The translations under genes and the position numbers were made by a program. Under the pieces are notes generated by a model, which did no database searches, was not told where the DNA came from, and was given only the letters and a program-made list of their open reading frames with translations. From Bacteroidota bacterium (lineage in GTDB: Bacteria > Bacteroidota > Bacteroidia > Bacteroidales > WCHB1-69): 25,331 bases of DNA. Below are positions 1-7,727 of this stretch, piece after piece. The DNA lies in assembly GCA_023392945.1 (NCBI GenBank), contig JAEWNB010000157.1, positions 1-25,331 on the forward strand, in the 5' to 3' direction. Numbering within the stretch: position 1 is the stretch's first letter; the number at the start of each line of letters is the position of its first letter.

Positions 1-111
1 ACTCAACAGGTCGAGCCAATATTTCAAAGATTTGACAAGTTTAAACAGCGTTCCCTATTTAAAAGTATTGGCGGTATTTTATAATTAGCACGTCTCCGCG
101 AAAAATAAATT

Positions 112-153
112 CCATATTTACCCACGAGATTGCCCATATTTACCCACAAATTG
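112..153 (+). repeat. Tandem 22-bp-period repeat upstream of the ATPase gene
   Basis: CCATATTTACCCAC occurs at 112-125 and again at 134-147. Each copy is followed by a similar A/G-rich stretch ending in ATTG (to 132 and 153). The period is 22 bp, about two helical turns, so both copies present the same DNA face. They lie directly upstream of a TATATTTG box and the ATPase start. A regulator-binding site is the natural reading, but the binding protein is unknown. Confidence 0.6.
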
Positions 154-162
154 ATATATTTG
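130..162 (+). promoter_or_regulatory. Bacteroidetes-type promoter candidate for the DUF4143 ATPase
   Basis: TATATTTG at 155-162 matches the Bacteroidetes -7 consensus TAnnTTTG exactly. A weak -33 element (TTG at 130-132) lies 22 nt upstream and inside the tandem repeat. A transcription start about 7 nt downstream would leave only a few untranslated bases before the ATG at 176, so the message may be nearly leaderless. This is inferred from consensus matching only. Confidence 0.45.
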
Positions 163-175
163 CAGTAAAATAGAG

Positions 176-1411
176 ATGATTAAACGATTTATATATACGC
201 AGATATCGAAAGCACAGCAAGACACACCAGTGGTAATGATAACAGGTGCAAGACAGACTGGAAAATCCACTTTTTGTCAACAGTTATTGAAAGATGGTAT
301 TTTTTCAGGTAGTTATGTCACCTTCGATGATCCGTCGGTATTGGCTGCTGCTCAATCAGATCCAATGGGTTTCTTGTTGGATATTGGCGAGAATGTAATT
401 ATTGATGAAGTGCAACGCGCACCAGAGATATTTTTAAGTCTCAAGAAACTGATTGATGACAATCGCAATCGTAGAATCATCCTCACAGGATCTGCCAATG
501 TAATGCTACAACCCAAGGTAGCCGATTCATTGGCCGGAAGAATCGAAACACACCACCTTTGGCCATTTTCGGTTGATGAAATAAATGGAAGAAAAAGTGT
601 ATTTCTGGATAACTTAATCAACGATAAAAATAACTTTGAATCTATTCCTACCCGTTGGGAGGAGATCATTGAACTGATAAGACGGGGAGGATATCCCGAA
701 GTCGTAAACCGTGTCTCGGAAAGCCGAAGAGCAAAATGGTTGCAGGCCTATTTGGGATCTATCCTGCAAAAAGATATCCGAGACCTGGCCAATATTGATG
801 GTCTCATATACATGCCAAAAATCTTAAACCTGCTGAGTGTGAGGGTAGGAAGCACGATCAATATGTCTGATATTGCCCGGTTGACAGGAATAAAAAACAG
901 TTCTTTTCAACGCTATATGTCATTGTTGGAACAAGTTTTTATGATTGTAAAAATCCCTGCATGGACTCCTAATGCCGAAGGGCAATTTGTGAAATCGCCA
1001 AAAATATTTTTAAATGATACCGGACTGTTGTGTCAGCTGGAGAATAGTGGCGACGACCTATTGCAAGACAGAACCCAGGCCGGACATTTTGTGGAAAATT
1101 TTGTAGCCATGGAGGTACTGAAACAGATCAGTTGGTTCAATGATCCGTTAAAATTAATGCATTTTAGCATGCACAAAGGTGCAGAGGTGGACTTAGTGAT
1201 CGAAGATCAAAAAAAGATGATCTATGGTATCGAAATTAAATCAAAAACATCCTTGAAACCAAATGACTTTAAAGGCTTGAAGAAGTTATCCCAATTGGCA
1301 GGCCATAAATTTAAAAAAGGGATTTTGCTGTATACGGGAGAGCATGTGTTAAGTGGTTTCGGAGGTAATAATTTACAAGCAGTACCAATAAATAATATTT
1401 GGGGTAAATAA
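176..1411 (+). CDS. AAA_14/DUF4143-type ATPase
   Basis: A 411-residue protein of the widespread AAA_14 plus DUF4143 family. The sequence shows a Walker A motif GARQTGKS at residues 24-31 and a Walker B motif VIIDEVQR ending at residue 81. The middle looks like a winged-helix section around residues 215-265. The C-terminal domain carries D339 and E353-I-K355, a PD-(D/E)XK-like arrangement typical of DUF4143. Proteins of this group are common in Bacteroidales, often in many copies per genome and beside mobile DNA. Their cellular role is poorly defined, and nuclease activity of the C-terminal domain is uncertain. The ATG at 176 is supported by the promoter box just upstream and by the family-like N terminus (MIKRFIY). 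It is a single-gene unit with no close partner downstream. Confidence 0.85.
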   Translation: MIKRFIYTQISKAQQDTPVVMITGARQTGKSTFCQQLLKDGIFSGSYVTFDDPSVLAAAQSDPMGFLLDIGENVIIDEVQRAPEIFLSLKKLIDDNRNRRIILTGSANVMLQPKVADSLAGRIETHHLWPFSVDEINGRKSVFLDNLINDKNNFESIPTRWEEIIELIRRGGYPEVVNRVSESRRAKWLQAYLGSILQKDIRDLANIDGLIYMPKILNLLSVRVGSTINMSDIARLTGIKNSSFQRYMSLLEQVFMIVKIPAWTPNAEGQFVKSPKIFLNDTGLLCQLENSGDDLLQDRTQAGHFVENFVAMEVLKQISWFNDPLKLMHFSMHKGAEVDLVIEDQKKMIYGIEIKSKTSLKPNDFKGLKKLSQLAGHKFKKGILLYTGEHVLSGFGGNNLQAVPINNIWGK

Positions 1412-1680
1412 TATGTAAAAAACGGACTATATCCACCCACTCAGAACGGTGATATCCGTTCACCAAAAGCTCTGTACCATTGATGCTTAAATCTATGTAC
1501 GCTTAATTGCCAAAAACTATGTACTCCTAAATGCTGTTCTCAGGAGGTGTGTTTTTATTCCCTTTCCCTTTTCCCAAAAGACCGCTGCCCTGGATATTGA
1601 TGGGAAGAAAAGAACCTCCTACTGGAAGATAACTGGCCTTGCGCTTCCAGTAATAATACTGGTATGACTCAGTTGTTTCT
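1412..1680. other. Intergenic region with possible IS remnant
   Basis: No credible gene. It contains inverted sequence near 1421-1462 (AACGGA... and ...TCCGTT), three similar repeats at 1470-1534, and a 9-bp hairpin (1620-1628 with 1644-1652). A reverse-strand reading frame from about 1660 down to 1527 runs into the third repeat. I could not identify it as a transposase, but the layout would fit the decayed end of an insertion sequence. Confidence 0.35.
1470..1534. repeat. Triple repeat resembling an IS21-family end
   Basis: Three related units lie at 1470-1486, 1493-1510 and 1517-1534, sharing the pattern CTnTGTAC followed by an A/T-rich spacer and TGC. They start 23 and 24 bp apart. Repeated transposase-binding sites of about this size are typical of IS21-family ends. 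No istA or istB gene is present, so this would be a solo end or a relic. The assignment is by layout only. Confidence 0.35.
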
Positions 1681-2028
1681 GTGGCAAACGATCTGTTGAC
1701 ATCCAACGAAGAAAGTATTACCCCAAAAATTGCCCGGACTATGGAAGATATCATCAAGTTTTCGTTTGGAAACAAGAATAATTCCAAAGCCATAGGCCAG
1801 GAGATGGTTGATCTCACTTTTGCCCTATTCAAAAAACATTATTACGACTTTGAAAAAATGAAGCTTTATCATCTGAAACGAGAAGTAATCAATCTGACAT
1901 ATGAATGGGCTAAGAGAAACCGACTCAGGGCCAGGCTTAGACGCAATCGCCAGATGTATGAGACATGCTTTGCCTTCTGTATTTACGATTATGCAGATTT
2001 TTTAAGAAGGGAAAAGCTGGATAAGTAG
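1681..2028 (+). CDS. Hypothetical protein, helical and basic
   Basis: A 115-residue reading frame not recognised as any family. It starts at a GTG (1681), because in-frame stops at 1651-1656 exclude a longer upstream extension; an ATG at 1741 would give a 95-residue product. It has no signal peptide or membrane segment. The sequence is rich in Lys, Arg and aromatic residues, with a strongly basic stretch near residues 75-90 (RNRLRARLRRNR) that could contact nucleic acid. It stands alone, next to the possible IS relic, and has no visible promoter. It may be a truncated gene whose original start was lost. Confidence 0.45.
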   Translation: MANDLLTSNEESITPKIARTMEDIIKFSFGNKNNSKAIGQEMVDLTFALFKKHYYDFEKMKLYHLKREVINLTYEWAKRNRLRARLRRNRQMYETCFAFCIYDYADFLRREKLDK

Positions 2029-2181
2029 TTTTCAACCAGCCTAGGGGTTTTTCCCTAATGCTATTTGTTGCGTATGCAATTTTTGTCCATTACGTCATGT
2101 TTTGACGTTCTGCCTGATTATTTTTGCCCATAGCTGGTATATTATATTATACCCAGCTAGAAAAACATTAAAACACCGGTT

Positions 2182-2253
2182 ATGTTGGCAGTAATATTGA
2201 TCATTGGCCTTTTGCTGGATGGGGTATGGATGTTATTCGAGAAGAATAAATAA
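2182..2253 (+). CDS. Possible 23-residue single-pass membrane peptide
   Basis: The frame ATG 2182 to TAA 2251-2253 would encode MLAVILIIGLLLDGVWMLF followed by EKNK. That is one hydrophobic helix with a short charged tail, the look of small bacterial membrane peptides or type I-like toxins. No ribosome-binding site is evident, and short hydrophobic frames arise by chance in AT-rich DNA, so its reality is uncertain. Confidence 0.25.
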   Translation: MLAVILIIGLLLDGVWMLFEKNK

Positions 2254-2275
2254 GGTAACCTAAACCATTCATTTT

Positions 2276-2308
2276 TTATTCAAGAAAGATTTGATCTTTC
2301 TTGAATAA
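2276..2308. promoter_or_regulatory. Perfect 15-bp inverted repeat over a promoter -33 region
   Basis: Arms 2276-2290 and 2294-2308 (core TATTCAAGAAAGAT and its complement) are perfect, with a 3-nt loop. The dyad overlaps the TTTG at 2290-2293 of the promoter for the nuclease-helicase gene, so an operator is likely. It could also be a terminator for upstream transcripts, though no clean T-run follows. The homologous site at 5391 keeps only the right half, so the symmetry is specific to this copy. Confidence 0.5.
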
Positions 2309-2374
2309 GTGCTATTTTTACATGTGTCTGTTCCAGAATTAGTTATATTGTTCATATGTCCGCACAAAATGTCA
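2286..2374 (+). promoter_or_regulatory. Duplicated promoter/leader element, copy 1
   Basis: Aligns without gaps to 5391-5479, about 71 of 89 positions identical by hand count. Both copies keep a Bacteroidetes-type promoter: TTTG at 2290-2293, a 19-nt spacer and TATTTTTA at 2313-2320, close to TAnnTTTG. A conserved block (TCTGTTCCAGAA, 2327-2338) lies at or just after the expected start of transcription. It drives the nuclease-helicase gene at 2442 after a leader of about 110 nt. Confidence 0.6.
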
Positions 2375-2441
2375 GTATTTCTGGCTCATAGAAATTTTCA
2401 TCAGCATAGAATCACTTAGGGATTAACATTATCCAATCAAC

Positions 2442-4421
2442 ATGCTAAACTATTACTACTCTTCTTCAATAGAAGAATTTTTAAAAAAAAGCACTGAAGA
2501 AATTATTGGAACTATCACAATTGCCAACCAGTTTGACTCAACACTACAACAAAACTGGGCATGGGAAGAGGAGATCCAAATATTAAAACGGTCTCTTGAA
2601 GGATTGAAAGGACATATCTTTTTTGAGTTTTCTATCCCAAGAATGGGCAAAAGAGTAGATACTTTACTTATAATAAATAACGTAGTTTTTGTGATAGAAT
2701 TTAAAGTTGGAGAAACTCATTATCACAATTATAACATTGAGCAGGTATGGGATTACGCCCTTGATTTAAAGAACTTTCATAAGCCGAGCCACCATGCATT
2801 AGTGGTTCCAGTGTTAGTAGCTACAGAAGCAAAGCATGAATATGAAATCATTAACACCAGTCATCACAATGATAATCTTACATACCCAATTAAAACTAAC
2901 AAACACGGCTTAAGAAATACATTAATCGAAGCCATTAGTTTCTTTCAAGAAAGTAGAGGAAAATTGCTTGGCGATGATTATGCCAAAGGCGCATATTATC
3001 CGACCCCTACAATCATTGAGGCCGCAATATCGTTATATAATAACCACACAGTTAAAGAAATAACTAGAGGTGATGCGGGAGCAAAAAACCTTACTAAAAC
3101 CACTGCTGCTATTTCACTAATAATTGAGCAGTCTAAACTTTTCAAAAGGAAATCCATTTGTTTTGTAACAGGAGTACCAGGAGCAGGTAAAACATTAGTT
3201 GGGTTAAATATTGCGACAATGCATATGGATAAAGAGGACGGCCATTCGAGTGTCTACCTTTCTGGCAATGGACCATTAGTTGCGATACTGCAAGAAGCAT
3301 TGTCAAGAGATAAAATTGCTAGAGAAAAAAGATTAGGTAAAAAGATTACCAAGATAGAGGCTAAACAAGCTGTCAAAACATTTATTCAAAACATCCACCA
3401 CTATCGAGACGCATATGTTGTAAATCCAGAGGCACCTTACGATCATGTAGCAATATTTGACGAAGCGCAAAGAGCTTGGAATAAAGAACAAACCGTCAAG
3501 TTCATGAAAAACAAAAAAGGTAAAGCTGATTTTAAATACTCCGAGCCCGAGTTCTTGATTTCATGTCTTGACAGACATTCCGAATGGGCTGTCGTAGTTT
3601 GTTTAGTTGGTGGTGGACAAGAGATTAACACAGGAGAAGCCGGGATTTCTGAATGGATAAATGCAATAAAAAACATGTATCAAGATTGGAATGTTTACAT
3701 ATCTCCTAATTTAACAGATTCTGAATATAATGCTTGCGAGACTATTAACTCTATAGAAACAACTGGTAATGTTCATTTTAATGAAGATTTACATCTTGCA
3801 GTATCTATGAGGTCATTCCGATCTGAAAGGCTTTCTCAATTTGTGAAATACCTATTGGATATTAATATCGAAGAAGCTCAAAAGCTCTATCTTGAGATAA
3901 AAGAGCATTACCCAATTGTAATTACAAGAGACATAAATACGGCAAAAGCCTGGCTTAAAAAAATGGCAAGAGGGAGTGAAAGATACGGAATAGTGGTCTC
4001 TTCTCAAGCAGAACGATTAAAACCTTTAGCTATTGATGTAAAGTCACCAGTAGATCCAGTCCACTGGTTTTTAGACGGAAAAGATGACGTTAGATCGGCC
4101 TATTTTTTGGAGGCAGTTGCTACTGAATTTGATGTTCAAGGCCTTGAACTGGATTGGGCTTGTATTACGTGGGACGGAGATTTACGATTCTCAAACAACG
4201 GTTGGCAATCATACTCATTTAAAGGCAATAAATGGCAACACATAATTAAAGAAGAACGCAAACATTATCAACTAAACGCCTACCGTGTTCTGCTAACTAG
4301 AGCCCGCCAAGGAATGGTGATTGTAGTCCCTGAAGGCAACAGTGAAGACTTTACTCGCCAACCTGAATTTTATGACACAACTTTTGAGTACTTGAAGGAA
4401 ATTGGGATAGAATTAGTTTAA
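2442..4421 (+). CDS. PD-(D/E)XK nuclease - DUF2075 helicase fusion
   Basis: A 659-residue protein with two visible modules. The N-terminal part has a PD-(D/E)XK-like signature: E62, D73 and E86-F-K88 in a strand-rich context (VVFVIEFKVG). It is followed by a superfamily 1-type helicase of the DUF2075 group, related to Schlafen group 3 helicase domains: Walker A GVPGAGKT at 244-251, Walker B FDEAQR at 339-344, a motif-V-like stretch near 560-575 (EFDVQGLELD) and LTRAR at 618-622. It is probably a cytosolic enzyme that binds and cuts or remodels DNA or RNA; proteins of this type are frequent in defence islands. The gene has its own promoter, shared in sequence with the UvrD-like gene at 5553. 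An A8 tract at 2483-2490 lies in codons 14-17. The exact substrate is unknown. Confidence 0.8.
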   Translation: MLNYYYSSSIEEFLKKSTEEIIGTITIANQFDSTLQQNWAWEEEIQILKRSLEGLKGHIFFEFSIPRMGKRVDTLLIINNVVFVIEFKVGETHYHNYNIEQVWDYALDLKNFHKPSHHALVVPVLVATEAKHEYEIINTSHHNDNLTYPIKTNKHGLRNTLIEAISFFQESRGKLLGDDYAKGAYYPTPTIIEAAISLYNNHTVKEITRGDAGAKNLTKTTAAISLIIEQSKLFKRKSICFVTGVPGAGKTLVGLNIATMHMDKEDGHSSVYLSGNGPLVAILQEALSRDKIAREKRLGKKITKIEAKQAVKTFIQNIHHYRDAYVVNPEAPYDHVAIFDEAQRAWNKEQTVKFMKNKKGKADFKYSEPEFLISCLDRHSEWAVVVCLVGGGQEINTGEAGISEWINAIKNMYQDWNVYISPNLTDSEYNACETINSIETTGNVHFNEDLHLAVSMRSFRSERLSQFVKYLLDINIEEAQKLYLEIKEHYPIVITRDINTAKAWLKKMARGSERYGIVVSSQAERLKPLAIDVKSPVDPVHWFLDGKDDVRSAYFLEAVATEFDVQGLELDWACITWDGDLRFSNNGWQSYSFKGNKWQHIIKEERKHYQLNAYRVLLTRARQGMVIVVPEGNSEDFTRQPEFYDTTFEYLKEIGIELV

Positions 4422-4579
4422 ATCTAGGCACTTTACAAATTATAAATTTGAACGACTAAACTATAAATCTTAGAAGGCGGACACAGCAAATGAAACACTA
4501 CTTTTTAAATCTTAATGCCACAAAAAGTCCAAGACAATAATATTATAAACACTCTGCTTCATAGAACAAATTTACTATT

Positions 4580-5308
4580 ATGAAAAATTTAATTGAAAAT
4601 ATCATTAAAAGTATTGAAGACAATAACAATAAGATTCCGTATGTAAATCCGACTGTTGTATATAATGAAGGTTGGATGATAAGAGCTTTGGTCTATCAAT
4701 CTATTGAAGAAAAGATCAATCTTGATGGAATAAATTTTGGGGAAATAGAAAATTGGACTTCAGAGGGACTAATTTCAAGTCCCTTTACTAATACAAAAGA
4801 CAAGAGAGAAACTCACACACATCCAGATATTGCTTTTGGGGATTTTAAAATTGATTATAGCACTAGTGGAGAGATTGTTGTAAATGAAGATAGTAAATTT
4901 TTTGGGATAATTGAAGCAAAAATGGGTAGTAATTTAAGCAAAGGGACAAAGAATGCTCCGAATTATAATCAGGCTAGCAGAAGTTTGGCTTGTGCATGTC
5001 ATCAAACACATGAAAAAGATAATTGCGAAATATGTTTTATTGTTGCTGCCCCTGACGCAACTTTAAAAAAATATAGTATTAAGTATCAAACAGATCAAAC
5101 ATACATGATTAATCAAATTAGAGCAAGGTTTAATCAATATCCGAAACAGTTTAAAGATCAACAAAATATGGAATCAATACTGAAGAAAGCTGAGTCATGT
5201 AAAATTATGATTTTAAGTTTTGAGGATTGGGTTAATATACTAAATCATAAAGAACACATACACGAATTTTACAAAAAAGCGAAGAAATGGAATAGAATCA
5301 AAGATTAA
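4580..5308 (+). CDS. PD-(D/E)XK nuclease-like protein
   Basis: A 242-residue cytosolic protein that I cannot place in a named family. It shows a convincing restriction-nuclease-like signature: E30 in an N-terminal helix, HPDIAFGDF with D83, and FFGIIEAKMG with E112-x-K114. A Gln/Ser/Arg helix follows (QASRSLACA, 131-139), as in many nucleases of this fold. C139 and C141, with H142, H145 and C150, might bind metal, or this may be coincidence. There is no helicase or methylase domain. It lies 158 bp after the nuclease-helicase gene and 244 bp before the UvrD-like gene, all on one strand, and no separate promoter is obvious. A restriction-like defence nuclease is the best guess. Its base composition is among the most AT-rich in the window. 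Confidence 0.65.
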   Translation: MKNLIENIIKSIEDNNNKIPYVNPTVVYNEGWMIRALVYQSIEEKINLDGINFGEIENWTSEGLISSPFTNTKDKRETHTHPDIAFGDFKIDYSTSGEIVVNEDSKFFGIIEAKMGSNLSKGTKNAPNYNQASRSLACACHQTHEKDNCEICFIVAAPDATLKKYSIKYQTDQTYMINQIRARFNQYPKQFKDQQNMESILKKAESCKIMILSFEDWVNILNHKEHIHEFYKKAKKWNRIKD

Positions 5309-5390
5309 TGGATAGTGTCATAATAATACTAAGAAGACTCCGTTTTTCTTTTTTGCTGACAGATGTTTGCCAGGACATTTTTTACTCTTT

Positions 5391-5479
5391 AAGATTTGAT
5401 TATTCTTGAATAAGTGTTAATTTTACATATCTCTGTTCCAGAAACAGTTAGACTGTCCTAATGTATTTACAAAACGTCA
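5391..5479 (+). promoter_or_regulatory. Duplicated promoter/leader element, copy 2
   Basis: Homologous to 2286-2374 without gaps. The promoter elements are conserved: TTTG at 5395-5398, a 19-nt spacer and TAATTTTA at 5418-5425. The CTGTTCCAGAA block is kept at 5432-5442. The left half of the dyad seen in copy 1 is not conserved here. It precedes the UvrD-like gene at 5553, with a leader of about 115 nt. Confidence 0.6.
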
Positions 5480-5552
5480 TTTTTTTCGAACAGCCAAATC
5501 TTCGCTATATACATATTTCATTACGCTTTTCTTTAGGCATTAATAAATATAG

Positions 5553-7691
5553 ATGGATATTTTAGATGGTTTAAATGACAGACAACAAGAAGCCGTAACC
5601 ACGACAGAAGGAAGAGTTCGTGTTGTTGCCGGAGCTGGATCGGGTAAAACACGTGCCTTAGCACATAGATATGCTTATTTAGTCAATAATCTCGGCATTG
5701 ATCCATCCAATATTCTTTGTGTCACCTTTACCAATAAGGCTGCTAAAGAAATGGCTCAGAGAATCTCGAAGCTTGTCGATAGAGGACACTATAATGATTA
5801 CGTATGCACTATTCATGGATTTTGCGTAAAGGTCTTAAGAAAAGAAATTTATCGTATAGGATTTCCTAGAATATTCTTGATTATTGATAAAGATGATTCC
5901 AAACAGTTAGCTCGTGAAGTAATGCAGGAGTTGGGAATAGAAAAAAAAGATACAACTATTAATGCTTTTCTAAATAATGTAGAGTTCAATAAGGGTTTGT
6001 TAAAAAATGAATATGTTAAAAAATACATGCTTTCAGGCTATAAACCAAGCGAAAAAGACAAGGAATTCCCTTTTATTGTGTTTTTGCAGAAGCAATTGAA
6101 ACTATTTGCTTTGGATTTTCAAGATCTCATTTATTTTACTTGGTATATTTTAGGCACATTTGATGAAGCAAGAGAATACTGGCAAAATGAATTGAATTAC
6201 ATTATGGTTGATGAGGCACAAGATTGCACAAACAGTGAATGGTACATAGTTGAGTTATTATGTAAGAAATACAATAATTTATTTATTGTTGGTGATCCTG
6301 ATCAGTTGATTTATGAGTGGAGAGGTGTAGCACTTGGCTCATTTATGAACTTTAGGCATGATCATGAGGTTATTATGGAAGAGAATTATCGTTCTACTCC
6401 TAACATTTTAGATGTTGCCAATTCAGTAATAGTTTATAATAAGAATCGTATAGAAAAAACCCTTTTTACCAGGCACAACCCAGGAAAGCAAGTCATTCAT
6501 TTTCATGGCAACACTCAAATAGAGGAGGCACAATGGATAGTAAAGCAGATAAAGGACATTGAACATAAACTTGGAGCCAAAAATGGTGATTTCGCAATAT
6601 TATACAGGGCTTCATACCTTTCAAGGTTTATTGAAGAAGCTTTAATGAGGGATGGCCTCAAATATACAATTTGGGGAGGGATAAGATTCTTCGAAAGAAA
6701 AGAAATCAAAGATTCACTCTCATATATAAGACTTATTGCCCTAGGTGATGATTTGTCATTTAAAAGGATTGTAAATGTCCCTTCACGCAAGATTGGAAAA
6801 GTATTCCTCTCAAGACTAAGTGCCATTGCAGAAATGGAGAAAGTGTCACTTTATGATGCATTAAAGAATCATAAAAATGACGATGTTTTTCGCAAAGAGT
6901 CAGTGGAAAAATTCATCAAATTGATAGAAGAAAGTAGAGAGTTTTCTGCAATATCCAGCATCTCTGAGTTACTGGAATATGTATTGACAGGAAGTGGTCT
7001 TAAAAAAGAACTCCGGGATGACGGCGAAGAAGAACGTCTTGAGAATATTGCCGAACTGATAGATTCAATAAGGTATTATGAAGAGGTCAACAAAGAAGAA
7101 GATATTACTCTTGAGACTTACCTGCAAGACATCGCCTTATACACCAATGCTGATTATAAGAAAGATGCCGATACAATTAAACTTATGACTATACATCAAG
7201 CAAAAGGACTGGAATTCCCATTTGTTTTTGTAATCGGATTAAGTGAAGGTATTTTGCCTAACTATAGAACTATTAGAGAGCGCAAGAAAGAAGGTGAAGA
7301 GGAAGAAAGACGATTGATGTATGTTGCAATGACCCGTGCTGAGAAGGCTTTATTTTTGACTGAATCTGAAGGTTTTAATGTGTCAACCAGGACAGATAAA
7401 TATCCATCACGCTTTATTAGAGAAATAAAAAAACAATTCTTTGTTACAGAAGGTTCTATGGATGAATCTCTATGGAAAGGAACGGATCAACTAATCATGT
7501 CATTGGAAGCTCGTGAAAATATCACTGAAAGTGTTTTTGAAGAAGGTGATATAGTTACCCATGCTATTTTCGGACAAGGTACAGTCATAGAAGTCAATGC
7601 TGAACGTAAGTCCTGCAAAGTATCATTTGAGAATTTTGAAAGAAATATATTGTTCTTACATCTCACAAAGCAAACAGAAGAAACAAGGTGA
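5553..7691 (+). CDS. UvrD/PcrA-like superfamily 1 DNA helicase
   Basis: A 712-residue 3'-5' type SF1A helicase. Motifs in order: the Q motif region LNDRQQEAV at 7-15, Walker A GAGSGKT at 27-33, FTNKAAKEMAQRI (motif Ia), DEAQ at 220-223, GDPDQ at 247-251, ENYRST (motif IV), MTIHQAKGLEF at 545-555 and VAMTRA at 591-596. The last 50 residues (around GDIVTHAIFGQGTV) resemble the C-terminal Tudor-like domain of PcrA. The full motif set suggests an active ATP-dependent DNA-unwinding enzyme. The housekeeping UvrD/PcrA is usually encoded elsewhere, so this defence-island copy is probably an accessory paralogue. It carries its own promoter and ends 36 bp from the convergent brxA gene. Confidence 0.9.
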   Translation: MDILDGLNDRQQEAVTTTEGRVRVVAGAGSGKTRALAHRYAYLVNNLGIDPSNILCVTFTNKAAKEMAQRISKLVDRGHYNDYVCTIHGFCVKVLRKEIYRIGFPRIFLIIDKDDSKQLAREVMQELGIEKKDTTINAFLNNVEFNKGLLKNEYVKKYMLSGYKPSEKDKEFPFIVFLQKQLKLFALDFQDLIYFTWYILGTFDEAREYWQNELNYIMVDEAQDCTNSEWYIVELLCKKYNNLFIVGDPDQLIYEWRGVALGSFMNFRHDHEVIMEENYRSTPNILDVANSVIVYNKNRIEKTLFTRHNPGKQVIHFHGNTQIEEAQWIVKQIKDIEHKLGAKNGDFAILYRASYLSRFIEEALMRDGLKYTIWGGIRFFERKEIKDSLSYIRLIALGDDLSFKRIVNVPSRKIGKVFLSRLSAIAEMEKVSLYDALKNHKNDDVFRKESVEKFIKLIEESREFSAISSISELLEYVLTGSGLKKELRDDGEEERLENIAELIDSIRYYEEVNKEEDITLETYLQDIALYTNADYKKDADTIKLMTIHQAKGLEFPFVFVIGLSEGILPNYRTIRERKKEGEEEERRLMYVAMTRAEKALFLTESEGFNVSTRTDKYPSRFIREIKKQFFVTEGSMDESLWKGTDQLIMSLEARENITESVFEEGDIVTHAIFGQGTVIEVNAERKSCKVSFENFERNILFLHLTKQTEETR

Positions 7692-7727
7692 AATATTCAT
7701 TTACGTAAAATCCCTGTAAAGTGTCTT

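Larger units (their letters stand above)
1..175 (+). other. Left-edge intergenic region with possible gene tail
   Basis: Frame 1 is open from the window edge to a TAA at 82-84, giving a 27-residue basic tail ending in KSIGGIL. Frame 2 is also open to 88, so the tail of an upstream gene is possible but not established. Positions 91-175 hold the repeats and promoter-like box listed separately. No RNA gene is visible. Confidence 0.3.
2029..2441. other. 413-bp intergenic region
   Basis: Holds a possible tiny hydrophobic reading frame (2182-2253), a perfect 15-bp dyad (2276-2308) and the first copy of a duplicated promoter/leader (2286-2374). From 2375 to 2441 I see only A/T-rich leader without a Shine-Dalgarno sequence. 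Confidence 0.6.

Noticed and set aside
1620..1652. 9-bp hairpin as an intrinsic terminator of the ATPase gene
   Set aside because: It lies 209 bp beyond the stop, has a 15-nt loop and is not followed by a T-run.
4436..4450. Small inverted repeat CAAATT-ata-AATTTG after the nuclease-helicase gene
   Set aside because: A six-base, all-weak stem in AT-rich DNA is expected by chance.
7692..7727. Bidirectional terminator between the convergent UvrD-like and brxA genes
   Set aside because: The 36-bp gap has no stable inverted repeat that I can find.
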